Assembly: GCA_905221605.1 (NCBI GenBank) | Contig: CAJNDS010000802.1 | Location: 843,501 to 894,306 of the forward strand | DNA length: 50,806 nt | Direction of reading: 5' to 3' | Source of the DNA: Symbiodinium natans | Lineage: Eukaryota; Sar; Dinophyceae; Suessiales; Symbiodiniaceae | In this document: positions 1 to 12,245 of the stretch, one piece after another | Layout of the letters: each line of letters opens with the position of its first letter | How positions within the stretch are numbered: the stretch's first letter is position 1 | Position numbers and translations under genes: made by a program | Notes under the pieces: model-generated | What the model saw: only the letters and a program-made list of their open reading frames with translations | Told to the model about the DNA's origin: nothing | Database searches by the model: none

Positions 1-2140
1 TGAGAAGCAAAAAAAAGGTGTGCGCGATGGAACCAAAATCAACTCTGGAGCCTGCAGATGGTGCCTGGAACCTTCATGAGGTTAGACCGTTGGCAGATGG
101 GCGACAGTATGCTGGCAGCTGAGGTGCGCAAGGTGCGGTGAATGTGGGCTGCATGCCTGTATGTTGCCTACACACTGCGCAGGCAGGAGGTGCAAGGGCT
201 CCATGCATACAGGTGGCTATAGTGGCACTTGATGGTGGGATCTCGTGCCCAGGGTCCCAAACATTGCCAAAGCAGTGTATCCAACTCGACAAGAATGTCC
301 TCGGAGTTGATAACAACCATAGGGTCGAGAGTTCATGCATAGCTTGAGGGTTAGGCTTTACGAGGGGTTCTTTGATGGAGTTCAGTGCATCGGGGACCCT
401 CAACATTGCCTGCGCTTCTGTGAGGCGGATGCATGTCCGGTTTTAAATTTTTTGGGGACCCTGATCTCGTGAATTCCCAAGTTGCCCAAAAGCTCATGAA
501 GACACCAATGAATGGGCCCAAGCCAAGTAACATCCAGCTTACGGCTTCTGGATGTAGGCCGCCGGCACGTGCTTGCTGTTCCTGACGTGCACAAGCTCAC
601 TGCTGCAATCTTCATGTCAGGGAACATGCAGCACACCTGCACCCCTTGATGTGAAGCCATGTCAAGGGACGGGTCACCGCGGCTGGACTGGTCCAGGGAG
701 GCCTTCCTGGCCCAATGAAACTGGAGGGAGTCTGCGCGGATGACACGTTGGTGTAGCCCAGCTGCTCCTTCCAGCCCTGGTAGATCTGGTCTACATCTTT
801 CTGGGTGCTGAGGAAGGTCTGGGTCTTGGCGGACTCGAGCTGTCCGGATTTCCAGGCCTTCAACTGCTGGTGGTGGAAGGAGCCGCAAGGAGTCCAAATC
901 ACGTTCAAGGGGCCCAAGTTCTGGAAGGCTGGAAGCCGCAGGGCATTCATGCCACCGATGATGGGAGCGGTCTGCTTCATGCCCTTCCACTGCTGGTGGA
1001 TCTGGTGGTAGTGGGGGCCATCTGCCAGCCTTATTGACTAGCACGACGAAAGATTCATGCAGAAGTCTGAAACATTCCGAGCGCCTGTTTTTATAGTCCC
1101 CAAAAATCCCAAGAATCGAGGGCAACAGCATGTACATCTTATCATGCCCCACACATCCCAAGCGAACCAAAGGCAAAAAGATGTAGGCGACAAACTGAGC
1201 ACTTCACTTCACCATGCGCCGCACATGCAAAGAACCAAAGGCAGCAACTTTACTATGTCCACACATCTCATTCAGAAGACCCCGAGAGCACTCAAAGACC
1301 ATCCCGACGGCACTCCAAGACCATTCCAAGACGTCAAGAGCAATCCACGGCCACAAGCAACGACGGCTCTAGACTAGGGCGGACACAGGCGTCTCTGCCA
1401 CGTTGTGGGACACGTGTGCAAGCCGCCAAAAATCACGGGACTTAAGCGGGAGCACGTTTCTGGAGTAATTACATGGCGCTTCCTTGCAGCCCTGAGCTCT
1501 CGATACAATCAAGAAACCGTGATGATTCTGTACCTTGTGGACTTGGGCCCGAAATGGTGAGCTAAATATGCTAAATGTTCACAAGCCCACCAAGGTGGCC
1601 CAACAAGTATTCTTGCGTCTAAGAGGCTGAACCAGTATGAAAGTGGAGGGAGGCGGCAGCACTCTTGGGCCCAATCTGGAAGCATCCACTCAAAGTGTGG
1701 GCCATTACCGAGATGCGCGAAGGCCAAAGCATCCATCGTCATTTGGAACGACTCCGCCAAGTCAGCGGGAATCTCGATCTGGCACGGTCCCAAAAAATAT
1801 GGCAATCACACATAGAAGAAGCCCTAGCCAGTGGGGGTGGAACTGGGCCAGGAGAGGTGGGTGGGCTAGACCCAGGACAGTTTTCTCTCCGCTGACCGTA
1901 CGAACGTAAACGCCACGCTTGCAGGATAGTTCTCGAGCACGGGCACTACACAAAAAGGACATGCCCTCTCATTAAGGAGGTTCAGATGAAGCACAACATC
2001 CATGCGTCTGCACACGCCGACATCCTGGCCTGCAGCATGACGGCAACAGGATAGCACACACAGCGCTGAGCCCAGACACTGCGATGGCAGTTGAGCTCAA
2101 TTTGTTCAAATTTGAGAGTCTGGTGGCTTCAAACGTGTCC
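1..2140. repeat. Long direct repeat, copy 1
   Basis: Nearly identical to 13131-15286. The offset is exactly 13130 bases from position 1 to about 1580. It then changes because copy 2 has a short duplication (an extra ATTTCACAAG) and a CTAGGCCCTAGG variant near 14715-14740. Similarity stops just after a shared GTGTCC at 2140/15286. The left end is cut by the window edge, so the true unit is longer; in copy 2 the repeat is preceded by a 69-bp minisatellite. The copies differ at only a handful of single bases. The unit contains a RuBisCO form II remnant on the minus strand and no intact gene that I recognise. Confidence 0.95.
690..1028 (-). pseudogene. rbcL: RuBisCO form II large subunit, C-terminal fragment (copy 1)
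   Basis: The minus-strand reading down from about 1028 contains [20 protein letters not shown], then a shortened NLGPLNVI segment, and finally [16 protein letters not shown]. These match the C-terminal part of form II RuBisCO, which fixes CO2 in the plastid and is nuclear-encoded in peridinin dinoflagellates. The glycine-rich segment after NLG..NVI is replaced by a short HHQQ stretch, as if deleted. The last part ([10 protein letters not shown]) sits in another frame, so there is a frameshift near 730. Upstream the frame meets a TAG at 1038-1040, close to an AATAAG/GC junction that could be an old 3' splice site. No N-terminal or active-site region is present, so this is a decayed remnant. 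The family call is strong; the number of lesions is an estimate. Confidence 0.85.
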
Positions 2141-5100
2141 CAAGGCAAGCTTTCACATTTGGCAGTGTTGTTTTCTCATCATATCCCATCATGTGCAGAC
2201 CACGTCACCGCTGCAGCATTGGCCACGATTGTCTCTCCCAGAAAAACCCTTCAGAGGACGCTGTGCTTCATGGCCTGGCAGCACATGATAGCACATGGAC
2301 GCGTGCGTGCAGTGCAACCGAACCCAAACCCAAGGACGGTCCTCGATTTCTTCGGCGTTGATACGTTCAGCATCCAACTCAGGCGCATAAATATGCCACA
2401 AGTTGCACACAGTTGCATGATGTTGCATGTTCATGTTGACATGCGTCCAACGCTATTGACCGCCTGCTCTTTGCGGCGCGCCGCTGCGATAGCGAGATTC
2501 AGATCCTTCAAGGCAGCGACAATCCTGAAGCTTGCTGCTGCCAATACAAAAACAACATCTAGATGCGGACCTCATCAGAAATTTGCCTGCCTTGCAGCTC
2601 CTGCGACAAAGCATTGCTCAAGCTGAGCCACGTCAAAAGGCACGTGCTCGAAGCACCGCAGTGCACAAGTTGCCATCCCAAAGAATCAAGCGATTTCTCA
2701 TTTCTGTTAGAAAAATGTGCTTTTTTGTTAAAAGCAGGTCCTTGGCAAGCAACTTCAACACATTCCTTGGCAGCTACCGTCGATGGGAATCCGGATGAAT
2801 CGGGGTAGCGAAGATTGATCAGAACGGCAGGTAAGACTACTAACGCAAGGCGAGCTAGACCTTCCTCAGACGCAGTCCGACCCTGAAGTCAGAACACATG
2901 CCGCTGGGGACCCTTCCTCTGAAACACGAATTATGATTTACTTCTGGGCAGTTATAACAATTCGCTTCTCCCTTCTGGGGTTCAAGCACATAGTAAAAGG
3001 ATGCTACACGTCCCGCTTGCTGGGAAAACCAATAGCTGGAAGTTGGAGTCAAAAGAATTTCCGATTTCCTTCTCCCCCAACGAAACGCTTGCGCCGCAGT
3101 AATTGGCTATCGGGTCATTTCAATGTGCGTCTTTCGTCTGAGTTGCGCTGCCTCTTGTTTGCGTATGCAGCCTTGCACGCTCCACATCTGCACATTCTCC
3201 CCCTGGTACCAGCATCATAAGCAACATACCGCCAAGATCGTTGCACTCAAAAATCACCAATGTTTTGATGCCGAGTATCATCAATGATTAATTGTCGTTT
3301 ATCAGCCTTCTTCGGCTCTTACTGCCTTTTGTGTTTCCAGGCCGCTACCACCACACGCAACATGCCGCAGCCTTGACCAAGCCTTGATGCATGAATATAC
3401 TCTTGCAAAGCGACGTTGGGAATAGGGCCCATTCGACACGCATACAACCCCAGGAGGTTCCACATTTTGAGTTTCAGATCGGCGGGCGGGGGGGGAGGGG
3501 GAGAAGGGGGGGATGAAGTATGCTTGGTTGGCAAACACTCTTTTTGTCCAGGCAATGACGTGCCATAAACATGAACAATAGAGCAATGTTGCAAACCTCT
3601 CGTTAATGTCAAGTAGCCTGCTCACACGCTGCTTTGCCAGGAGCTTAGAGAACCTGGGCAGTCGATGCCAGGGCTACGTGGCATCGAATCAAAAGACAGC
3701 TGGTAAGTGCGGACAAGCTGCTGGCTGAAATCCAACTGCTGCCCACGGGCATGCAGCATGAATTCAGAAACATTCGAGATTGGCATCACTTTCGATGCCT
3801 TCGACAACTCCGAGGAATCAATGCAGCCTGGTCCGGCACAAGAAGCGTGCTGAACAACAGGATAGGGATGCTATGCAAGTTATGCCGGCTCGGCCTGAAC
3901 CATTCACATCAATGATGCTAAAGGCCACATGGATGTCCTTGGGGCAGCTCGCGATTCACAAGAAGAAACACAGATGACGAAGGATGCACCATGCGGGACG
4001 ATGCAAGGCTAAGCATGTCGTGATACCCGGAGCGGCCTCTTCCCAAAACAACTTGTCAAGAAGTTCCTGCCGGGCTGCAGCGCAACAAGCAATTTCCAGA
4101 ACAAGCAGAAACCCTGGAGCACAGCAGTAATGAAGAACTTGCTGGCTCACAGCGGTTGGGATACCTCAACATTGAAATCCCGCCGCGCTACCAATGCACC
4201 TACACAACATACAACTCCCTTATTTCTCAGAGATGCCGCAACCACTCTCAACCAACCTCGTAAAAATCACGGAATAAACAAACATGTTTCAAGTGCCCTC
4301 ATTGTGCAGCATGGAGACTAGCATTGCTCATGCTGGCAGTTATGCTCCTCTGCAAGATCTCGGATCTTTGTCGTCGAGATCTTGCCCGACTGCACGAAGA
4401 GGCTGAAAGCCTTGACCAGAATGGAAGAGGGCCTGCCATGCCGACGGGCGATGAGATCACAACACAGCCAACTGCGGCAATCAAGCTTGACGGCCTGTGG
4501 TGTCGACTGACAGCATGGGCAAGGTTCAAGAACCTAAGCGAGTCCACACGGCAATGGCAAGCAAGCAGTCTGCCACCTCTGCTTCGCAAGCAGCACAAAG
4601 AAAAGTGCGGTGCTCTCTTTGGCCATCCCTTGTTGTCATTGCCTGCAACGCCTGATGTAAGGCAGGCACTTGCAAAGTCACTTTGGTTCATGAATGTGTT
4701 CAACACTTGCGACGCCTTACGCTCCTGGTCATCAATGCGACCTGCAAGTAAGGCTCATGAAGATACATAGAGGGTACTAGGAACGCATGCTGCCTGAGCC
4801 GTCTGTGTCCACAAGGTCATAGAGAACGCTGAGTTCCTCCATTGCAGGTGTAGGTACAGGCGATGCCGTAGGTGAGCATCGCTCAAGCTATCAACGCACT
4901 CTTGGAGCAACTTGCCTTTCTAGCGCAGCTGACACCGGCACACATCACGCTAGCTGGCATTTCAACATTATCCTCAACAGCACGATTCAGGGAAACTTGA
5001 TTTGGCGAGGTGCAGGTTTCTCCAACTCCAGGATGTGCTGCTGCGGCGTGAGAGCCTTTCGTGCCGACAACAAAACCTGCACCTAGACAGCACTGGCATG

Positions 5101-6925
5101 TGCATGAATCTGTATAGACTCAGAGCCACTAGAATGGAAACCCTTCCAGCAAAACTACAGGTGTCACACCGGCAAACCAGCAGATACGAGTAAGTTCGGA
5201 TGGGAGAAAGCATTCTTGCACAACTGTAAACATGCAAGAACAGTACAGGGGGACGAGTGCGTGCAACATGACTGCAATGCTTGCTTGAAACTTCAATGAC
5301 CAGAGCTGTTCTGCCGTGGCGATGCACTCGAAGCACGTTCCCTGAAGGCTGGCATCTTCTAGCCGCTTTCGCGTTAGCTCAAATTCTCGTGCCTGAACTA
5401 AAGCACATGTGACGCTGAAGCTTTTACCCCGATTGTACTGGAAACTTCAGTCTGCCTGCCGGCCTGCACTTTCCACCCCGGCAGCCAATCACCATGTACA
5501 AGTGGGGGAGTGCGTCGGTAGAAGAACTCGTATTTCCTACTTCGTGGACCATGCCTCAAACTGCGCCAAACCACTAATCCCCACTCCTGCCTCTGCTAGC
5601 ATCATCTGATCGGTGAAGTAAATGAAGAACGCGATGTACGAGCAGAAAAGCGTGCACCCGAGAGCACATAAGGGAAGCGGAAATCGTGGCGGCTCGGCCT
5701 GGCGCGCCGAAAAACGGAACAGTTGTCGCGATCATGGAGCCCAGACCATTCCGACAAACCGGGGTCCTAAGCGCCTCGTAACGTTGCCGCTCTTCGGACC
5801 AAATCAGGATTTGGCCGCGCTTGAACCCTGACTCCTCCAGTACAGATGCCAGAAAAGACGCAACCATGACGATGCTGCGCAGAATTCACTGCCAACCGAA
5901 TGCGAAGCAGCCGCAACGCATGCAATGGCACACGGTTGCACGACTGGGAGACTTCACTCAACTTAGATTCTTAGTCTAGAGCGGCGTGTTGATACAGCTT
6001 GCAATGATCACGTCAACATAATTTTTAGTTGCAAAAGTTTATGTTGAACGATGTGTGAGAGGAAGCTTACCTCCAGACTTTAAAGTGAAAGTGCTGCCAG
6101 GGTTAGAGCGAAGGAGTTGGGAGGGGGAATGGGGTGTTGGCATCCCGCAAGTTTGCTGTCGAGTGGCACAAGTGGCGATGGGGGACGATTTGACGTGCAT
6201 CGTGTGATGCAGGAAATCCTCACCTGTATGGCTCGCACACTGTGCAAGTTGATAACTTGGAGGATAGTGAGCCAGCCTTCGTGACAGGACGAAATCGCTG
6301 GATGCATGGGCATGTTCGAGCCAATGTCGCGCATCAAGAATCGCGGGCCTTCTCGCCTTGAGCAACTTCTGAGCCTAAGAGCATGCCCGATGAAGAAGGC
6401 TTTGTTGATGTCTGCAGGATCTTTGGGGGAGACGGCTCAACTTTTAATATGACTTGTCAGAAGCACAGTTTCAAGTCAGGTCAGAAATTTGACCCAACGG
6501 CCGTGATTGACTTGAGGTGCCATCAGGATGTGCAAGTGCGGGGCCTTCTCGACCAGGTAGTGTCGAAAATGGGACTACGCTGGCCAGTAGTTGGGGTGGA
6601 AAAGCGCTACTTTACGTCCCGCTCCCTGGACGGTTGCAGATGTCGCCCTGCAGGTACGGCGTGTCCCCTGGCTCTATTACCCCGCCAGGTTGTTGGGTTG
6701 GCTCCCGTTATCCCTCGAAGCTGGGGTTGGAAGATGAGGTATTTGACCCTAGAACCTTAGTGATCAAGTAAGGCCTCAGTACAAACGCGCGAAATGCGTA
6801 GGCAAACGGAACAAAAGGCTGAGTGCGAAGCCCCAACTTTTGCTGCTACCCACAAGCTGTTTGTTTGACTGCCAGTAATTGGCGAGCTTGAGCCAATGTA
6901 TTAAGAGGTGATAGTAAGGGGTTTA
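2141..6925. other. Long stretch without a recognisable gene
   Basis: No reading frame here shows a domain that I recognise. The longest open frames are modest: 2084-2626 (+), 4324-4770 (+) and 6383-6760 (+). None carries a motif, a repeat or a convincing family resemblance. The 4324-4770 frame (148 codons) is the least random-looking, but it has no partner exon that I can identify. No dinoflagellate spliced-leader sequence, tRNA or clear terminal repeat is visible. There is a G-run at about 3483-3512. Confidence 0.5.
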
Positions 6926-7239
6926 TTTCAAAGTATGGCCTCTTTAAATGTGGACCCCAACAAGCCATGTAACAACTCATATAACAGTTTTGGGGGGAGG
7001 GGTGGAAATCAGCCAAGAAGCCACGTAACAATTTTGGGCCGAGGGCGGGGTTAGGTCTTGAGGCTCGAGTCTAGAGTGCTCAGGGGTTCAGATGGCTTTC
7101 GGCGTACAGTTATTGCGTTGTTTCAAAGTGCAGTCTCGTTAAATGTGGACCCCCAAAAGCCATGTAACAACTCATTAACAGGTTTGGGAAGAGGGGTGGA
7201 AACCAGCCAAGCAGCCACGTAACAGTTTTGGGGCGAGGA
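6926..7239. repeat. Pair of diverged direct repeats of about 120 bp
   Basis: 6926-7045 and 7121-7239 share the order TTTCAAAGT, TTAAATGTGGACCCC, AGCCATGTAACAACTCAT, GAGGGGTGGAAA and CAGCCA.GCCACGTAACA, with scattered substitutions. The spacing between starts is about 195 bases. No coding frame spans them. They look like two decayed copies of one short element next to the 73-bp array that follows. Confidence 0.75.
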
Positions 7240-7255
7240 CCGGTTTAGGGTCGCT

Positions 7256-7520
7256 GTGGAAAAATACAAAACGCACCCGGGTGCGATTTGGATTTTCCCA
7301 CAAAAATCATCTGCTAGACTGGCTTGGTGTGGAAAAATACAAAACGCACCCGGGTGCGATTTGGATTTTCCCACCAAAATCATCTGCTAGGCTGGTTTTG
7401 TGTGGAACAATACAAAACGCGCCCGGGTGCGATTTGGATTTTCCCACAAAAATCATCTGCTAGGCTGGTTTTTTTGTGTGGAAAAATACAAAACGCGCCC
7501 GGGTGCGATTTGTAATTTGC
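7256..7520. repeat. 73-bp tandem array with internal palindrome, about 4 units
   Basis: Four units have TACAAAACGC starting at 7265, 7338, 7411 and 7487, giving spacings of 73, 73 and 76. The third spacer has extra T residues. Each unit has a 14-base palindrome centred on CCCGGG: CGCACCCGGGTGCG in units 1-2. In units 3-4 one flank changes to CGCGCCCGGGTGCG, which breaks one pair of the symmetry. The rest of the unit is a GATTTTCCCAC.AAAATCATCTGCTAG segment. The fourth unit degenerates after the palindrome. Confidence 0.9.
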
Positions 7521-7572
7521 CACTGCATGGACAAGTTGAGGTCTGTGTACAATCCTAAACAGCCCTTAATTG

Positions 7573-7736
7573 CCAAAAGGTTTTAAACGGTTTTGAACTA
7601 TAGCGTTTTCTAGTTTCGTGACATCAAAACGGTTTGAAACGGTTTTGTTGCCTCTCTTGAAATGGTTTAGACACTGCTTTTTGCATGCATTATTGGCGCG
7701 CCAAAACGGTTTTAAACGGTTTTGTTGCCACATTAA
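7573..7736. repeat. Short AAACGGTTTT repeats
   Basis: Three related blocks, at about 7573, 7626 and 7702, each contain two copies of a (T/A)AAACGGTTTT-like core; the last two end in GTTGCC. The blocks are about 53-75 bases apart. The AT-rich, self-similar sequence has no coding potential. Confidence 0.7.
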
Positions 7737-9639
7737 TGGCTCCAAAAACCCCTGAGTTTTAAGAAGTATGTTGTCTTATATGTTAGTTATATGATATGTT
7801 ACTGTTAGGAAAGCAACCCGCCACGCAACGACACTCAAGAATACATAACTTAACCCAGTAAACCCAACAATGCTAAATCCGACTACTTCGACGTCTTGAC
7901 AGTAAACCTTGTAACTTGTATTAAACTTGTATTAATATATACAACCCTGAACCCTACCAAACCCGCAACACATGGAGCCAGCATTGCCCTGAGAGGCGCG
8001 CCTTCTCGAGATGAGCTTTTTGGCCAAGCCAAACCCCCTAGATCCTGCATGCATCCTAAACCTAAGACCTAAGACCCCAACAGGTCAACACAACACCATG
8101 TGTGTCACCTGTTACGTGCATTTTGGGGGCCCAAACGAAAAAAGACCATGCAAGACCCCAAGAAGTTAGGATATTGCATGTGCCTGCGCGTCATTTACGC
8201 GACCAAGTCAAAACCATTTACGTCCACTTATGGGATTTACATTGAGGCCATATTAATGAATCCATGCTTTGAAATAATAAGGGGTCTATAAAGAAGTTCC
8301 CAAGAGATCTGCGGCCTGCAGCCGCCTCGGGATGCTTCGGGAGACAACCTTGCCGTGGACTGGTCAGGGCTTCTATGGCACTCTACGGCACCATGCACGA
8401 TCATGCACGCGCGCGCCGCGGCGCCTTCTTTAGGGCAAGCGATGCCCTACTGATGCCCTACACGGCTCAGGGGTCGAAGCACTTCTTCAAGCCAAAGGAC
8501 TGGAAGATCGGGCAAGAAGCCTGGGAACTCCGGCAGCTTGCATGGATTGTCGCATGACGCCAAAGATGCAAGGAATCAAAAGGAAATGCTGTTGGCCAGG
8601 CGCTGTGCGGACTCTGGTTGACTATCTGCTCACTTGGATGTTCGGAGGCCACATGAAGGAGGCAGCCAAGTTGCCCTCGTCGGTCCTGCTGGGCTCAGGA
8701 GTGGGCTCGGAGCTCCTCGAGTTTCACCAAGGGTGCTCGGATTGAGGGATGAGGTCACAGGAAACCAGCTGGAGTGAGCCCAGAGAGCCCCTCAACTTCC
8801 CCATGCATCCTGCAACCCGTGAAGTTCCGGGGAGAAGGGTCCCAACTTCAAGCTCCAAGACGAAGAAGCATGAAGAAGCCCAACATGTCCCCAACAACCC
8901 CCTCAGATTTCGCACCGCGTCCTCTGTTTCAGCGGCCCGGAAAGAGAAGAGCGATCGCATCATGGCCGCGGCTCCTCTGCGGCCACTCGGGGGCTCGGCG
9001 GTTGTTCGGCAAACACCTGCCATGTGGGTCGGAAACGTCTTCGAGCTCTTAAGACTGTGCGCTCCTCGAAGCTGCCCACCACTACTCTGGTACTCCCCTT
9101 CTATTGACCCTTCAGGTGAACCCTTCTCAAAGCTCTCACCTCTCAGGGCACAGTCCTCCGCCGCCCCATCCTGCGTAAGCTGCAACTCCTCCGCTTCAAG
9201 CTGAAAGGGGCTTTGGTTTCCGAAGTTCGGCTCAGGAGCTCCTACATCAGCTGCTTTGACGCAATGTTGAGAAGCTCAGAGAGGCTGGGATACGGGGGCC
9301 TCATTTCATAGTGCTGTAAGGTCACACTCACTCTGACCAAAGCGATTCCCTGGTCAGATGACTGCTCTTTGAGGTAAGCTTTCAGTAGAATTCTGACGTT
9401 GACGAAACGCCAGTGCCCCCGGCCCTGGAGGCATGGCGCAGAAGTTCTCGGGAATCGATCGGGTTTCTACCAGGTACGAGCCCAACCAGAAGAGACTTCT
9501 TAAAAATCTCGAGGCTGAAACGCAGTCTCAAAACGCCCAGCGCTGGTGAGCCGCAGCACTGTAGGGGACGTGGAGTTCAGAGTTCTGGGTCAGGGTTCCT
9601 GTCTAAGTGTGCAAGCGGCTCCGGTTCCTGTGGCTTCTT
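7737..9639. other. Stretch without a recognisable gene
   Basis: Open frames on both strands at 8724-9204 overlap each other and show no known motif. A short ATG frame at 9432-9545 (about 37 codons) is read-like but unsupported. A few CCCTGAA and CCTAAACC words around 7945-8070 are too irregular to be telomeric repeat. I see no gene that I can support. Confidence 0.45.
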
Positions 9640-11335
9640 GGGGGGGGTCTCGTTGCATTTGCCACATGTCTTGAATTTCTGAGGAAGGTGTTGTTGCAAT
9701 TGCTACTCGGAATGAAATTCTGAGGAAAGTTTTTTGTACATGCTACTAGTCTTGAATTTCTGAGGAAGATTTCGTTGCAATCTAGTTTTTTCTGTAAATG
9801 CTACTAGTTTCGAGTTTCTGAGGAATGCTTGCAATTTCTACATGTCCTGAACTTCTGAGGAAGGTTTGGCTGCAATTGCTACTCGGCTTGAATTTCTGAG
9901 GAAGGTTTCGCTGTAAATGCTACTACTCTTGAGTTTCTGGGTAAGATTTCGTTGCAAATGCTACTCTTTTTTAACTTTCTGAGGAAGGTTTCATGGCAAT
10001 TGCTACTAGTCTTGAATTTCTGAGGCAAGTTTTGCTGTACATGCTACTAGCCTTGAGATTCTGAGGAAGGTTTCGCTGCAAATCATACCAGTCTCGAGTT
10101 GCTGAGGAAGGTTTCGTTACAATTGCTACATGTCTTGAATTTCTGCGCAAAGTTTCGTTGCAAATGCTACTCGGCATGAATTTTAAAACAAGATTTTGCT
10201 CTAAATGCTACTAGTCTCAAGTTTCGGCGGAAAACTTCGTTGCAATTGTCTTGAGCTTCCGAGGAAGGTGTTGCTGCATCTGCTACGTGTCTTGAAGTTC
10301 TGAGAAAGGTTTCGTTGCAATTGCTACCCGGCTTGAATTGCTGAGCAAGGTTTCGTTGCATTTGCTACGTGTCTTGAAATGCTGAGCAAGGTTTCGTTGC
10401 ATTTGCTACGTGTCCCGAATTTCCGAGGAAAGTTTCGTTGCAATTGTTACTCGGCATGAATTTCGGAGGAAGGTTTCGTTGTAAATGCTACTAGTCTTGA
10501 GATTCGGAGCAAGGTTTCGCTGTAGTTGCTACTAGTCTTGAGTTTCTGACGAAGGAAGGTTTCGTTGCGTTTGCTACTCGGCTTGAATTGCTGAGGAAGG
10601 TTTCGCTGTAAATGCTAGTTTTGTGTTTCTGAGGCAAGGTTTCGGTGCCTTTGCTACGTGTCTTGACTTTCTGAGGAAGGTTTCGTTGCAATGTTTGCGT
10701 TTCTTGAGTTTCTGAGGAAGGTTTCGTTGCAGTTGCTACTCGGCTTAGATTTATGAGGAAGGCTTCCTTGTAGCTGCTACTTAAGTTGAATTAGTGAGAA
10801 CGGCGTAGTTGCAATTGCTATATGTCTGGACGTAAATGCTACAAGTCTTGAATTTCGGAGGAAGGGTTCGTTGCAATTGCTACTCGGCTTGAATTTCTGA
10901 GTAAGGTTTTGTTGCAATTGCTACGTGTCTTGAATTTCTGAGGAAGGTTTCGTTGCAGTTGCTACTCGTCTTACATTTCTGAGGAAGTTTTCGCTGTAAA
11001 TGCTACTAGTCTTGAGTTTCTGAGGAAGGTTTCGTTGCATTTGCCACATGTCTTGAATTTCTGAGGAAGGTGTTGTTGCAATTGCTACCCGGCTTGAATT
11101 TCTGAGGAAGGTTTCGTTGCAATTGCTTATGTCTTGAGTTTCGGAGGAATGTATGTTTTGAATGCTACTAGTCTTGAGTTTCTGAGCAAGGTTTCGCTGC
11201 AATTGCTACGTGTTGAATTGTTGAGGAAGGTTTCGTTGCAATTGCTACATGTCTTGAATTTGAGAGTAAGGTTTAGTTGCATTTGCTACTCCTATCTGTC
11301 TTGAATCTCTGAGGAAGGTTTTGCTGCAAATATCT
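9640..11335. repeat. 41-bp satellite array, about 40 units
   Basis: A consensus close to CTGAGGAAGGTTTCGTTGCA, then ATTGCTAC(T/G)(A/T/C)G(T/G)CTTGAATTT, recurs every 41 bases. For example CTGAGGAAG starts at 10938, 10979 and 11020. Units differ by substitutions and occasional indels, and some are truncated. Because 41 is not a multiple of 3, a frame running through the array passes through all three phases every 123 bases. On the minus strand this gives several open frames of up to about 93 codons with a CNETFLRN / QRNLPQKLK / ATKPSSEIQD pattern. I treat these as by-products of the repeat, not as proven proteins. Confidence 0.93.
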
Positions 11336-11957
11336 GCAAATGCTAAATGCTAATCCTCTGTGAATTTTGTGAAGATATCCTCAGACCCCTCAACCGCGGC
11401 CCCAATCCCTCAAACCTCAAAGAAGGTCTTGTGTTCCGTTGCCTCTGTCCCACTGTTTGGGCTTCACGTCTCCATCTGCTCCAGTCAGGCTGTCTCCGCT
11501 TTTTCCCTTCCTCTAGTGTTTGTTTTTCCGATTCCCGCCCTCTGTGTCTCCCACTCCAAACCTTGAGAAAAAAAAACCCTGACGCCCACAAGGATCGCGC
11601 CCACAAGGATCTGCAGCTGGCAGCGCTGCGTCCTTCAGGAACTTGGTCAAGTTCCCGACCCAGTTTAGCGTCTCCTTTGTCGCGCCATAGATTCCGCGAC
11701 CTCTGCGGAAGGAAGGAGAATGGCCGTAAGGATTCGAGCTTTTGAACGCGACAATCTTTCGTCTTTGTGGTCAGTGTGTCAGAGCTTCGGGCTTCCAGGT
11801 TCGGGGCGATTTGGGGTTGTAAGACTCGGATTTCGGAAAGGCGCTCTGCTAGGCTTTCTCCTACATTCAGCACGCGGCCAGAAGGGCCACCCCCAAACCT
11901 GCACTCTATAACAAGCCTGATCCTCCTGCCCGGAGCCCCAACCCTGCTCCGAGCCGG

Positions 11958-12118
11958 GGTGCACAGCTCGAGCTCCTCACGGAAGAGCAGCTCGGCCTGC
12001 TTCAAGGGTCCCAGGGCCCCAAAAAGCCATGACGGTTCCGTCAGCCGGCCGCAGCGCTCCAGCAGCTCGGGTAAGGCGAAGATGCGCTTCAGCGTGTCAG
12101 GGTGCGAGTTGCCCAGAT
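11958..12118 (-). pseudogene. Kinesin-light-chain-like TPR fragment
   Basis: The minus frame contains LGNSHPDTLKRIFALPELLE, then RCGRLTE, and about a dozen residues later LLFREELELC. This is the helix-pair signature of kinesin-light-chain-type tetratricopeptide repeats, which mediate protein binding. One helix pair is split by an insertion that reads PSWLFGALGP. Only about one and a half repeats are recognisable inside a longer open frame (11343-12335) whose remainder is Arg-rich and unlike any TPR. It looks like a remnant left in repeat-rich DNA. Confidence 0.6.
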
Positions 12119-12245
12119 TGGCTCGGCCTCTTTCTGGGAGAGTGTGTTCAAATGGAACCAATATCAAGTCTGGAGCCTGCAGATGGTGCCTGGAGCCTTC
12201 ATGAGGTTTGCTGCAGGCCTTTGGCCTTGCAGTTTTGTGTTTCGT

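Noticed and set aside
400-1176. 258-codon minus frame over the RuBisCO remnant
   Set aside because: Most of it is in the wrong phase to the recognisable RuBisCO peptide; only a short tail part matches.
6880-6910. CTTGAGCCAA, a partial match to the reverse complement of the dinoflagellate spliced leader
   Set aside because: Only about 10 bases match and the adjoining CCATTTT part is missing; chance is likely.
7940-8080. CCCTGAACCCTACC-like words suggesting degenerate telomere repeat
   Set aside because: No regular period and no run of the expected TTTAGGG unit.
9640-11335. Regular repeats with variable parts, at first sight like a CRISPR array
   Set aside because: Units are contiguous 41-bp satellites that diverge throughout; there are no constant repeats with unique spacers and no cas genes.
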